A DNA stretch of 64,000 nt from Rhodobacterales bacterium HKCCE4037 (GTDB lineage: Bacteria; Pseudomonadota; Alphaproteobacteria; Rhodobacterales; Rhodobacteraceae): NCBI GenBank assembly GCA_015689645.1, contig WVSM01000003.1, positions 1 through 64,000 on the forward strand, given 5' to 3'. The position numbers and the translations under genes are program-made. Positions 17,618 through 26,029 of this stretch are shown piece by piece (the stretch's first letter is position 1; each line of letters begins with the position of its first letter). The notes beneath the pieces were generated by a model. The model was not told where the DNA came from, ran no database searches, and saw only the letters and a list, made by a program, of their open reading frames with translations.

Positions 17618-18499
17618 TCAGATCTCGTCGTTCATCTTGCGGAAGCGCTGGATCAGGCTCGACGTGTCCCATCGCCCGCCGCCCAGTTGCTGCACCTCGG
17701 CATAGAACTGGTCGACCATGGCGGTGACGGGCAGCGAGACGCCCATCTCCTTGCCCTGCGCCAGCGCGATCCCGAGGTCCTTGCGCATCCAATCGACGGC
17801 GAAGCCGTGGTTGAACTCGTTGTCGACCATGGTGCCCGCGCGGTTGGCCAGCTGCCATGACCCGCCCGCGCCCTGGCTGATCAGGTCGGCGACCTGCTTG
17901 GCGTCGAGCCCGGCCTTCATCGCCATGTAAAGCCCTTCGGACATCGCCTGCACGAGGCCCGCGATGCAGACCTGGTTGATCATCTTGACCATCTGGCCCG
18001 AGCCCACCGGCCCGAAATGCACGGAGGCCTTGGCGTAGGCCGCGATGACGGGCTTGGCGGCCGCGAAATGATCCTCTTCCCCGCCGCACATGATGGCAAG
18101 CTGGCCGTTTTCGGCCCCCGCCTGCCCCCCGGACACGGGCGCGTCGACCCAGCCGATACCCTTGTCCGCCGCCACTGCCGCCAGTTCCTTGGTGACGATG
18201 GCGGAGACGGTGGTGTGATCGACGAAGATCGCGCCTTCCTTCATGCCTGCCAGCGCGCCGTCCTCGCCCAGGACGACCGAGCGCAGATCGTCGTCATTTC
18301 CGACGCAGGCCATGACGAAATCAGCGCCCTCGGCGGCTTCGCGCGGGGTCGCGGCGTGGGTGCCGCCGATCTCCTTGGCCCATTTCTCCGCCTTGGCCTC
18401 GGTGCGGTTGTAGACGGTGACCGCGTGGCCCGCGCCCAGAAGATGCGCCGCCATGGGGTAGCCCATCACGCCCAGTCCAAGAAATGCCAGTTTCGCCAT
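17618..18499 (-). CDS. 3-hydroxyisobutyrate dehydrogenase-like NAD(P)-dependent oxidoreductase
   Basis: A 293-residue beta-hydroxyacid dehydrogenase. The N-terminal Rossmann motif is FLGLGVMGYPMAAHLL, the substrate-binding DAPVSGGQAGAENG is at about 119-132, and the catalytic lysine is in GSGQMVKMINQ (about 171). Family members oxidise 3-hydroxyisobutyrate, tartronate semialdehyde or related acids. It follows the citryl-CoA lyase gene on the same strand across a structured 162-nt spacer, so a role in the same carboxylate pathway is possible but unproven. Confidence 0.8.
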   Translation of the reverse strand: MAKLAFLGLGVMGYPMAAHLLGAGHAVTVYNRTEAKAEKWAKEIGGTHAATPREAAEGADFVMACVGNDDDLRSVVLGEDGALAGMKEGAIFVDHTTVSAIVTKELAAVAADKGIGWVDAPVSGGQAGAENGQLAIMCGGEEDHFAAAKPVIAAYAKASVHFGPVGSGQMVKMINQVCIAGLVQAMSEGLYMAMKAGLDAKQVADLISQGAGGSWQLANRAGTMVDNEFNHGFAVDWMRKDLGIALAQGKEMGVSLPVTAMVDQFYAEVQQLGGGRWDTSSLIQRFRKMNDEI

Positions 18500-18612
18500 G
18501 GGTCCCTCCGATGCTTGGTTGCGGGGAACGTAGCAGGGCCCGCGCGCGTGTCTAGGGCACGCCGGTCGCGCGGGGTCGCCCTTTCATCTTGCCAGGAAAA
18601 CCTCCGGGGGGA

Positions 18613-18641
18613 GTCCGCAAGGACGGGGGGCAGCGCCCCCC
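18613..18641. terminator. GC-rich double hairpin between the citryl-CoA lyase and dehydrogenase genes
   Basis: GTCC/GGAC with a GCAA loop (18613-18624) is followed by a perfect GGGGGGC/GCCCCCC hairpin with an AGC loop (18625-18641). It begins about 20 nt past the stop of the citryl-CoA lyase-like gene on the minus strand. No long T-run follows, so it could be a terminator, an mRNA-stabilising hairpin or a dispersed repeat. Confidence 0.5.
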
Positions 18642-18661
18642 TTCTTACAAAGGACTATCGT

Positions 18662-19432
18662 TCACCCGTCGAAGGTCCAGCGATAGCCCGGCGGGGTCGG
18701 CCCCTTGTTGCGCCCGCCCTGCTCCGTCTGTTCCCAGGCATGGGCGAGGATGCCGACCGATCGCGACAGGCAGAAGAACCCGCGCGCGAGCGGGGCGGGA
18801 CAGCCCAGTTCGGCGTAGATCACCGCCGTCGCACCGTCGATGTTCATCGGCACCGGTTTGCCGCGTTCGTCTGCCAGATGCGCTTCGATGGCGCGACCGA
18901 TCTGGGCATAGGCGCCGGGCACGCCGCCGGTTTCGGCGCATTCGTCGACCAGTTGCAGCAGGCGCGGTGCGCGCGGGTCGGTGGGTTTGTGGAAGCGGTG
19001 ACCGAAACCCGGCAGGTAGGGGCCATGCTCGGCCCGCCAGGTGCCGAGCGCGCCTGCGAGGCCCTCGGGGCCTGCCCGCTCGACGTGGTGATACATCGCG
19101 ACGGCCTGCTCGCCCGCGCCGCCGTGGACGTCGCCGAGCATGTTGAGGCCGGTCGCCATGGCGTTGTTCAGCCCGATGCCGCAGGTGATCGCCATGCGCG
19201 AGGCGGCGATCGATGGCGCTTGCGGGCCGTGGTCGACGGCGGCCACGAGGGCAGCCTCGAACAGCGCCGCGCGCGGGCCCTTGATCTCTTCGCCCATGAC
19301 CATGAGCCAGATCATCTCGGCGAAGCTGCGGTTGCCGATCAGCTCCTGCACCGGCGTGCCGCGCAGTTCGATCCGCCCCGGCTCCATGTCGATGATCCTG
19401 GTGCGCCACCAGTCGGAAACGTCGTTCGTCAT
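18662..19432 (-). CDS. Citryl-CoA lyase/citrate synthase-family protein
   Basis: A 256-residue protein of the citrate-synthase fold, shorter than true citrate synthase (about 430) and like the stand-alone citryl-CoA lyases. Family-type motifs are visible: HGGAGEQAVAMYHH, PGFGHRFHKPTDPRAPRL and NIDGATAVIYAELG. It would cleave or form a citryl-CoA-type thioester. ATG 19432 overlaps the stop of the CoA-transferase gene (ATGA), so the two are co-translated, which suits a transfer-then-cleave pathway. The exact substrate (citrate, citramalate or other) is not visible. Confidence 0.75.
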   Translation of the reverse strand: MTNDVSDWWRTRIIDMEPGRIELRGTPVQELIGNRSFAEMIWLMVMGEEIKGPRAALFEAALVAAVDHGPQAPSIAASRMAITCGIGLNNAMATGLNMLGDVHGGAGEQAVAMYHHVERAGPEGLAGALGTWRAEHGPYLPGFGHRFHKPTDPRAPRLLQLVDECAETGGVPGAYAQIGRAIEAHLADERGKPVPMNIDGATAVIYAELGCPAPLARGFFCLSRSVGILAHAWEQTEQGGRNKGPTPPGYRWTFDG

Positions 19433-20625
19433 ATGGCTCGCTCCTCGGTCATTCGGTCGATGTCCGCGTCGCTGTAGCCAAGCTCGCGGAGGATGTCGCC
19501 GGTGTCCTGCCCGAGCACCGGGGGCGCGGAGGAGACGCCGGGGCGGGTGTCGTCCATGCGGAAGCCGGTCGTCACCACGTCGATGGCACGCCCGAGCGTA
19601 GCCATGTCGAACTGCGCCAGAAACCCGCGGTCGGCCACCTGCGGATGGGCGAGGATCTGCGGAACCGTCAAGACAGGGCCGGCCGGGATGCCCTTGGCGT
19701 TCAATACCTCGACCCAATGGGCGGCGGGCTGGCTGGTCAGCACGGTCTCGAGTTCGGCGCGGAGGGCGTGACGGTTGGCCTTGCGGTCCTCGCGCGTAGT
19801 GAAACGCGAGTCAGCAAGAAGATCGTCCCGACCGAGGAGCGCCGCCAGCGCCTCCCATTGTTCGTCCTTGTTGGCCGCGATGTTGAGCGGTGCATCGGCG
19901 GCCTGGAATGTGCCCGAGGGGGCGGAGGTCGGGTTCTCGTTGCCGTGGGCCTGCGGCTCGGCCCCGCCGATCAGGTGGTTCGAAACGACCCAGCCCATCG
20001 TGGCGAGCGTCGCCTCGAGCATCGAGACGTCGATGAACGTCCCGCGCTCCGGCGCGTTCAGGGCACCGGTGATCGCCATGGCCGCCGTCAGGCCGCCGAT
20101 CGTGTCCGACAGGGGATAGCCCACGCGATAGGGCGTGGTGCCGTCGCCGGTGATCGACATGACACCCGACGCGCCCTGGATGATCTGGTCATAGGCGGGC
20201 TGGCCGGCCCAGGGCCCGTCCTGTCCGAAGCCGGAGATCGCGCAATAGATCAGGGACGGATTCACCTCGCGCAGGGTCTCGTAGGACAGGCCAAGCCGCG
20301 CCATGACGCCGGGGCGGAAGTTCTCGACCAGCACGTCGGCGGTTTTCACCAGGCGTTTCAGGGCCTCCTTCCCGGAGGCGTGCTTGAAGTTGAGCGTTAT
20401 GGACTTCTTCCCCGCGTTCTGGGCGAGGAAGGAGATGCCCATGTTCTGCGCGCTGAGTTCCGGCGAGGCCCCGAGGCTGCGGGCGAGGTCACCCCGGCCC
20501 GGGGTTTCGACCTTGATGACCTCGGCCCCCAGGTGCGCAAGCTGATGGCAGGCAAAGGGGCCGGCCAGCACGTTGGTCAGATCGAGGACGCGGAGGCCCG
20601 CCAGCGGCTGCGTCACGATGCGCAT
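19429..20625 (-). CDS. Family III (CaiB/BaiF-type) CoA-transferase
   Basis: A 398-residue CoA-transferase that moves CoA between carboxylic acids. Family motifs are clear: PLAGLRVLDLTNVLAGPFAC at the start, GAEVIKVETPGRGDLARSLG, VENFRPGVMARLGL, and GQDGPWAGQPAYDQ; the catalytic aspartate is probably in the last of these. It lies between tctA and the lyase gene, so it is likely to activate the acid imported by TctABC, using succinyl-CoA or acetyl-CoA as donor (inference). Confidence 0.85.
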   Translation of the reverse strand: MRIVTQPLAGLRVLDLTNVLAGPFACHQLAHLGAEVIKVETPGRGDLARSLGASPELSAQNMGISFLAQNAGKKSITLNFKHASGKEALKRLVKTADVLVENFRPGVMARLGLSYETLREVNPSLIYCAISGFGQDGPWAGQPAYDQIIQGASGVMSITGDGTTPYRVGYPLSDTIGGLTAAMAITGALNAPERGTFIDVSMLEATLATMGWVVSNHLIGGAEPQAHGNENPTSAPSGTFQAADAPLNIAANKDEQWEALAALLGRDDLLADSRFTTREDRKANRHALRAELETVLTSQPAAHWVEVLNAKGIPAGPVLTVPQILAHPQVADRGFLAQFDMATLGRAIDVVTTGFRMDDTRPGVSSAPPVLGQDTGDILRELGYSDADIDRMTEERAI

Positions 20626-20640
20626 CCCGGAGCGGCAGGC

Positions 20641-20691
20641 TCCAAACCTTCTGGAAGGTTTGGACGCGCCTGATTTTCTGGAAAATCAGGC
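20641..20691. repeat. Two palindromes sharing a CTGG loop
   Basis: Hairpin A: TCCAAACCTT/AAGGTTTGGA with loop CTGG, 20641-20664. Hairpin B: GCCTGATTTT/AAAATCAGGC with loop CTGG, 20668-20691. Both have perfect 10-bp stems and fill most of the 72-nt gap between tctA and the CoA-transferase gene on the minus strand. Inside an operon such elements may protect or end the upstream mRNA; they look like dispersed repeats. Confidence 0.6.
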
Positions 20692-20697
20692 ACGCTC

Positions 20698-22221
20698 CTA
20701 ATCCCCTTCGGCCACGCCCTGCTCGCGCATCGCCCGGCGCCGTGCCCGCATGGCGCGGTAGCTCGGCAGCACCACAAGGATCGCGGCCAGGGCCAGCAAA
20801 GCCAGCGTCATGGGGCGTTCCAGAAGGAAGCCGAAACCGCGGTAGAGCTGCATCGCGCGGGCGAAGTTGTCCTCCAGCATGGTGCCGAGGATGAACCCGA
20901 TCAGCAGCGGGGCCAGCGGGTAGTTCGCGAAGCGCAGGATCGTGGCGCAGACCCCGAAGCCCACGAGGATCAGCAACTCGGTCGAGTTATTCTGGCCGAT
21001 GTAGCTGCCCATCAGCGTGAAGAACAGGATGAACGGGATCAGATAATTGCGCGGGACCGCAAGGATCTTGGCGATGTACGGGATCAGCGGCAGGTTCAGG
21101 ATCAGCAGCACGAGGTTGCCGATATACATGGCGATGATGACGGCCCAGAACACGTCCGGCTCGTCGGTCATCAGGCGCGGACCGGGTGTCACGTTGAGCG
21201 CGATGAGCGCGCCCAGAAGGATCGCCGTGGTGCCGGAACCGGGAATACCGAGCGTCAAAAGCGGCACGAAAGAGCCGGTGCAGGCCGCGTTGTTCGCCGT
21301 CTCGGGCGCGGCAAGGCCCTTGATCGAGCCCTTGCCGAATTCCGCCTGCTCTTCCTTCGTGGCAAGGTTGCGTTCGACCGCGTAGCCGAGGAAGGAGGCG
21401 ATGGTCGCCCCTGCCCCGGGCAGCACGCCGATGAAGAACCCCTGCACCGATTGCCGGCCGATCACAGGCGCGATGGTGCGCGCCTCCTGCCGGCTGATGC
21501 GCAGGCCGGTGATCTTGCCCGATCCCTGCTCGGCGGAGCGGGCCGGGTTCATGACGAGAAACAGCGCCTCGGGCAATGCGAACATCGCCATGGCGAGCGT
21601 GATGAACGAGAAGCCGGATTGCAGGTCGAGAATGCCGAAGGTGAAGCGCGGCGTAGAGGACAATGCGCCCTCGCCCACGGTGCCGAGGATCAGGCCGAGG
21701 ATCGTCATCATCAGCGCCTTGCCGACCTGCCCCGAGCCTGCGAAGGCCGCGATGGCGGAAAGGCCCACGACCATCAGCGCGAAGTATTCGGCCGAGTGGA
21801 ACAGGAGCGCGACCGACGACAGCGCCGGGGCGAAGATCATCAGCAGAACCGTGGCAAGCGACCCGCCCGCGAAGCTGGAAATGGCCGCGATGGTCAGCGC
21901 CTTGCCCGCCATGCCCTTCTGGGCCATCGGGTAGCCATCGAAGGCGGTGGCCACGGTGCCCGCGACCCCCGGCGCGTTCAGCAGGATCGACGAGGTGGAG
22001 CCGCCGAAGATGGCCCCGTAATAGACACCGGATAAAAGGATCAGGGCCGAGGTCGGATCGCCGATGCCGATGGCGACCGGGATCATGATGGCTATGATCG
22101 ACATGGGCCCGAGGCCGGGCAGCATGCCGATGAGCGTGCCGATGACACAGCCGGCAACCACCATCATCAGGTTGAACGGCGTGACGGCGGTGGAAAGGCC
22201 AATGAGGATACCTTCAAGCAT
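20698..22221 (-). CDS. tctA: Tripartite tricarboxylate transporter, large permease TctA
   Basis: A 507-residue polytopic membrane protein with about 11-12 hydrophobic segments. TctA family motifs include GMLPGLGPMSIIAIMIPVAI near residue 33, GVYYGAIFGGSTSSILLNAPG, GVLPGAGATIASFLGYAVER near residue 250 and LLTLGIPGSGTTAILLGA. It is the channel subunit of a secondary transporter for citrate-like acids and works with TctB and TctC encoded just upstream (12 nt gap to tctB). Confidence 0.95.
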   Translation of the reverse strand: MLEGILIGLSTAVTPFNLMMVVAGCVIGTLIGMLPGLGPMSIIAIMIPVAIGIGDPTSALILLSGVYYGAIFGGSTSSILLNAPGVAGTVATAFDGYPMAQKGMAGKALTIAAISSFAGGSLATVLLMIFAPALSSVALLFHSAEYFALMVVGLSAIAAFAGSGQVGKALMMTILGLILGTVGEGALSSTPRFTFGILDLQSGFSFITLAMAMFALPEALFLVMNPARSAEQGSGKITGLRISRQEARTIAPVIGRQSVQGFFIGVLPGAGATIASFLGYAVERNLATKEEQAEFGKGSIKGLAAPETANNAACTGSFVPLLTLGIPGSGTTAILLGALIALNVTPGPRLMTDEPDVFWAVIIAMYIGNLVLLILNLPLIPYIAKILAVPRNYLIPFILFFTLMGSYIGQNNSTELLILVGFGVCATILRFANYPLAPLLIGFILGTMLEDNFARAMQLYRGFGFLLERPMTLALLALAAILVVLPSYRAMRARRRAMREQGVAEGD

Positions 22222-22233
22222 GACCGCGACCCC

Positions 22234-22722
22234 TTAGAAAAACGACGGCAGCGGACGGAGGAAGATGCCGAGCACCTCCTGCACCAGGTACCAGATCCCG
22301 AACGTGCCGATGGCCGCGACGGGAACGAGGATGTAGAACTTGCGCTCGCCCAGGAGCGCCGCACCGATCGTGAGAAACAGGATCGTGCTGGCCAGGAAGC
22401 CGAGCGGCCGCAGAAGAAGGGCGTAGGCGATCATCAGGCCGATCAGCGCAAGGGCCTGGCCGATGTGGTATTCGCCGAGACGCGCGATTGTCATCGCGCT
22501 CTCGTCCGCTTCGCCGTCCTTCTGTTCGGGGGCCTTGGTGAAGAGCACCATGAGGCCCACGCCGATGCCGAAGATGGCGAGGATCTTGGGGAAGGTGGAC
22601 GGCCAGACCGGATTGCGCTGCAGGATCGGCGGCAGCAGGTGATCCATGGTGAAAAAGGCGGCGTAGCCGTAGACGCAGCATAGAGCCACGAAGACCAGCG
22701 CGATCCAGCGATCAAGTGCCAT
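22234..22722 (-). CDS. tctB: Tripartite tricarboxylate transporter, small permease TctB
   Basis: A 162-residue membrane protein with four predicted helices (about 8-28, 45-62, 98-130 and 135-158), the usual TctB size and pattern. ATG 22722 has a GGGAGG ribosome binding site. It is the small permease of the TctABC system and lies between tctC and tctA. Confidence 0.9.
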   Translation of the reverse strand: MALDRWIALVFVALCCVYGYAAFFTMDHLLPPILQRNPVWPSTFPKILAIFGIGVGLMVLFTKAPEQKDGEADESAMTIARLGEYHIGQALALIGLMIAYALLLRPLGFLASTILFLTIGAALLGERKFYILVPVAAIGTFGIWYLVQEVLGIFLRPLPSFF

Positions 22723-22756
22723 GGGGGCCTCCCTCCCTTTGGCGGATGTGGGGTGC

Positions 22757-22811
22757 ACCCCGGGCCAAGGCCCGGTCTACGCGTGTGGTAGACGAAGCTT
22801 CAGCCCGGGGT
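22757..22811. repeat. Structured intergenic element between tctC and tctB
   Basis: Nested palindromes fill the 101-nt gap: CCGGGCC-AA-GGCCCGG (22760-22775), GTCTAC/GTAGAC around a 7-nt loop (22775-22793), and a long-range ACCCCGGG (22757-22764) with CCCGGGGT (22804-22811). As RNA it could fold as a branched structure that limits read-through or raises tctC mRNA stability relative to tctBA, as is common for binding-protein genes. Confidence 0.5.
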
Positions 22812-22823
22812 CGTAGATTGGCT

Positions 22824-23801
22824 TCAGAGGAAGCCGAGGTCGCGCATCAGGTCGCCGAGCTGCTGTTCCTGAGCGTCGAGGAAGGTGCGGAACTCGTCAC
22901 CCGGACGGTAGATGTTCACGAGGCCCATGCGCGAGCGCACCGCTTCCCATTCCTCCGTCTCGAGCATCGCACCGAGCGCTTCCTGGTAGGTGGCCAGCAT
23001 GTCCTCGGGCAGGCCGGGGGCGGCGAAGAAGCCACGCCAGTTCACGAAGTCTGCGTCGATGCCCTGCTCGGCAAAGGTCGGCGCGGAATCGTATGCCGGC
23101 ACGCGTTCCTGCGAGGTGACGCCGAGGATGCGGACTTCGCCCTGTTCGGCGAGCGCGATGGCTTCGGAGAAACCGGTCGACAGCGCGTCGATCTCACCCG
23201 ACAGAAGGCCGGCCATGGCCTCGCCACCGGCGTCGTAGCCGATGTAGTTGAAGGCGGTCGGGTCTTCGCCCGCGCCCTGCATCACGATGGCCGCGACGAG
23301 GTGATCCATGCCACCGGGAACCGAGCCGCCGCCGATGGCGAAGTCGTTCGGGGATTCGCGATACATCGCGAGCGCGTCTTCCATGGTCTGGATCGGGCTG
23401 TCATCAGCCACCACGAGCGCGGCGTAGTCGCCGACCGTGCCGGCAACCAGCGTCAGGTCACGGTAGCTTTGCGCGATTTCCCCGGTCAGCGAACGGATCA
23501 CGATGGGCGTGGAGTTCACCATCAGCGTGCCGTAGCTCGATTCCGCGTTCTCGATCAGGTTCGCGATGGCGACACCGCCGCCGCCGCCCGACAGGTTCTC
23601 GTAGGATGCGGTGCCGACGAGGCCCGACTCGGTCAGCGCCTCACCGGTGCCACGCGCGGTGCCATCCCAGCCACCACCGGCGCCGCCGGGGATCAGGAAG
23701 TGAATGCTGTCCAGAACCTGGTGGCCATCGGCCTGCGCCGTACCGGAAAAGGCCACCATCGCGGCGGCCGCCGTCATCATGACGCGACGAGTGAATTTCA
23801 T
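22824..23801 (-). CDS. tctC: Tripartite tricarboxylate transporter, periplasmic binding protein TctC
   Basis: A 325-residue periplasmic receptor (Bug family). The signal peptide runs to about residue 24 (TRRVMMTAAAAMVAFSGTAQA). Mature-domain hallmarks are FLIPGGAGGGWDGTARGTGEAL (first 20 noted), ENLSGGGGGVAIANLI and VNSTPIVIRSLTGE. It captures the substrate for TctAB. ATG 23801 has GAGGA upstream. It is the first gene of the tct operon and divergent from a response regulator, as in tctDE-controlled systems. Confidence 0.92.
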   Translation of the reverse strand: MKFTRRVMMTAAAAMVAFSGTAQADGHQVLDSIHFLIPGGAGGGWDGTARGTGEALTESGLVGTASYENLSGGGGGVAIANLIENAESSYGTLMVNSTPIVIRSLTGEIAQSYRDLTLVAGTVGDYAALVVADDSPIQTMEDALAMYRESPNDFAIGGGSVPGGMDHLVAAIVMQGAGEDPTAFNYIGYDAGGEAMAGLLSGEIDALSTGFSEAIALAEQGEVRILGVTSQERVPAYDSAPTFAEQGIDADFVNWRGFFAAPGLPEDMLATYQEALGAMLETEEWEAVRSRMGLVNIYRPGDEFRTFLDAQEQQLGDLMRDLGFL

Positions 23802-23981
23802 GTAGGTATCCTCCCATAAGCGGACGGTCCTCCGCCGTCCTCGTGACCGAGTCGTGCCACAGCAAGCTGACAAAAGCCTGACATGGCCGCGACGGATTTG
23901 CCGATGCGGCCTTCTTCACCCTTTACGTGGGCTTGCGCGCCGGTTTGGCAGCCGTCACTCTTGCAGATGAGGGAGGCGGAG

Positions 23982-24641
23982 ATGCGGTTTCTGCTGGTAG
24001 AAGACAATGCCGAGCTGGCCGAGGCGGTGGTGCAGCGGCTCGGGCTCGACGGTCATGCGGTCGATCATGCCACGACGCTGGCCACGGCGGAGGATTGCCT
24101 TGCGGTCGCGCAATACGACCTGATCCTGCTGGATGTCATGCTGCCCGACGGCGACGGCCGCGATTTCCTGGCCCGCCATCGCGATCACCTCGAGACGCCG
24201 GTGATCGTTCTGACCGCGCGCAGCCAGATCAGCGACCGGGTGGGTGCGCTGGATCAAGGCGCCGACGATTACATCACCAAGCCCTTCGATTTCAGCGAGT
24301 TGGAAGCGCGCTGCCGGGCGGTTCTGCGGCGGCGCGGTGGCGCTGCGAAGAACGAGATCGCGCTTGGCGCGGCGGTGTTCGACCCGATGGCGGGCACGCT
24401 CCGGCATGGCGACGAGACGCTGGACCTGCGCAACCGCGAATTGCGGCTGCTGGAGGTCTTCGCCCGCGCACCGGGGCAGATCCACTCCAAGGGTCAGTTG
24501 CTGGACCGGCTGTTCAGCATGGATGCGGACGTGACCGAAAACGCCATCGAGGTCTACGTGGGTCGGTTGCGCAAGAAGCTCGACAAGGTCGGTGTGCGGA
24601 TCGAAACGGTGCGCGGCCTGGGCTACCGGATGGATTTGTGA
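23982..24641 (+). CDS. OmpR-type response regulator, TctD-like
   Basis: A 219-residue two-component regulator. The N-terminal receiver has VEDN (6-9), phosphoacceptor D51 in LLDVMLPDGDG, and KPFDF. The C-terminal winged helix ends in VYVGRLRKKL and VRGLGYRMDL. ATG 23982 follows GGGAGG. It is divergent from tctC (180-nt spacer) and overlaps the kinase gene by 4 nt. By analogy to TctD it should control the tct operon; no operator was identified. Confidence 0.9.
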   Translation: MRFLLVEDNAELAEAVVQRLGLDGHAVDHATTLATAEDCLAVAQYDLILLDVMLPDGDGRDFLARHRDHLETPVIVLTARSQISDRVGALDQGADDYITKPFDFSELEARCRAVLRRRGGAAKNEIALGAAVFDPMAGTLRHGDETLDLRNRELRLLEVFARAPGQIHSKGQLLDRLFSMDADVTENAIEVYVGRLRKKLDKVGVRIETVRGLGYRMDL

Positions 24642-26029
24642 GCGTGCTGTCCGCGGATCGTTACCGCCGGCCGGGCTGGTCCATCGCCCGCCGCCTGACC
24701 TTGTTCCTCGCCGGGATGGTCGCGATCCTGGCGCTGGTGAGCTGGTACATGGTCACCAGCTTCGCGCGCGAGGCGGCGGGGCGGACGCAGGACAACGTGC
24801 TGGCCGCTTCGGCCACGTCGATCGCGGAAACCCTGCGCTCCGAAGGTGGTGAGATCAGGCTGGAACTGCCCTATGCCTCCTTCGCGATGCTCGGTGCCCT
24901 CAGCGAGGACCGGGTGTTCTACAGGGTTTCGACCCCGGACGAGGTGTTGACGGGATACAGCGACCTCGAAGGACCGGAGGCCGTGTCGGGCGAGCCTGCC
25001 TTCGCCACCCTGCCCTACGGTGACGTGACGGTGCGCGCTGTCAGCATTCAACGCGCGATCCTGTCGAACGGCGCGGTCGTGCCGGTGACGGTGACGCTGG
25101 CGCAGACCCGCGACGGCGTGCAATCCATCGCGGCGGGCCTGTCGCGGCAGGCGGCGGTCCTGTCCGCGATCGTCTTCGTGCTGGCCGTCGGGATCGCGGC
25201 TTTCGCGGTGCGCGCCTCGCTCCGGCCGCTGAACACGATGGCGCAGCACCTTGCGACGCGGGGACCGTCCGACCTGCGCCCGCTGCGGCGGCAGGGGCCG
25301 CCGGAACTGATGCCGCTGGTGCGGTCGCTGAACCGGCTGATGGAACGGCTGGAAGGCTCGCTCCGCCGGTCCGAGGATTTCATCGCCGAGGCTGCGCACA
25401 GGGTCCGCACGCCGCTCGCCGTGGTGCGCACGCAGGCCGATATCGCGCTGCATTCGGTGGAGGAGGAGGGCCAGAAACAGACGCTGAGGCGGGTGATCCG
25501 GGCGGTTGACGATTCCTCCCGCTCCGCCTCGCAATTGCTGGATCACGCGATGGTCTCGTTCCGGGCCGACAACCTTACGCTGGCACGGGTGGACCTGCCT
25601 GCCTTGGCGAAGGCCACCGCCGAGGCGCTGCGGCCCACCGCGCAGATGAAGGACATCGACCTGACGCTGAGCCTGTCACCGGCGGAGGTGGAGGGCGACG
25701 AGATCCTGATCCAGAACGCGCTGCGCAACGTGCTGGACAATGCCATCAAGTATTCGCCCGCCGAAACGGTCGTGACCCTCTCCGTCAGCGCAGGCGGGGG
25801 CGAGGCGAGAGTACGTGTCGCCGACGAAGGGCCGGGTTTCGGCGATGCCCCGGCGGAGCAATTGACCGAGCGGTTCCGGCGCGGCGACAAGGTCGAGGGC
25901 GTCGTGGGCTCCGGTCTTGGTCTGACCATCGCCGACGAGGCGCTGCGCGCCCACGGCGGGCGGCTGGAGATGCAAACCGGCGACAACGGGAGGGGCGCAT
26001 GGGTGACCTTGGTTTTTCCGGCCGCTTGA
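24638..26029 (+). CDS. Sensor histidine kinase, TctE-like
   Basis: A 463-residue membrane kinase starting at GTG 24638, which overlaps the regulator stop (GTGA). TM1 is about residues 22-40, a periplasmic sensor domain of about 125 residues follows, and TM2 is about 166-186. The phospho-accepting H254 is in AEAAHRVRTPLAVV, and ATP-binding motifs are NVLDNAIKYSP, DEGPGFG and GSGLGLTIADEALRAHGG. The binding-protein gene starts inside its 3' end (31-nt overlap), so kinase and binding protein are co-produced. Confidence 0.9.
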   Translation: MSVLSADRYRRPGWSIARRLTLFLAGMVAILALVSWYMVTSFAREAAGRTQDNVLAASATSIAETLRSEGGEIRLELPYASFAMLGALSEDRVFYRVSTPDEVLTGYSDLEGPEAVSGEPAFATLPYGDVTVRAVSIQRAILSNGAVVPVTVTLAQTRDGVQSIAAGLSRQAAVLSAIVFVLAVGIAAFAVRASLRPLNTMAQHLATRGPSDLRPLRRQGPPELMPLVRSLNRLMERLEGSLRRSEDFIAEAAHRVRTPLAVVRTQADIALHSVEEEGQKQTLRRVIRAVDDSSRSASQLLDHAMVSFRADNLTLARVDLPALAKATAEALRPTAQMKDIDLTLSLSPAEVEGDEILIQNALRNVLDNAIKYSPAETVVTLSVSAGGGEARVRVADEGPGFGDAPAEQLTERFRRGDKVEGVVGSGLGLTIADEALRAHGGRLEMQTGDNGRGAWVTLVFPAA

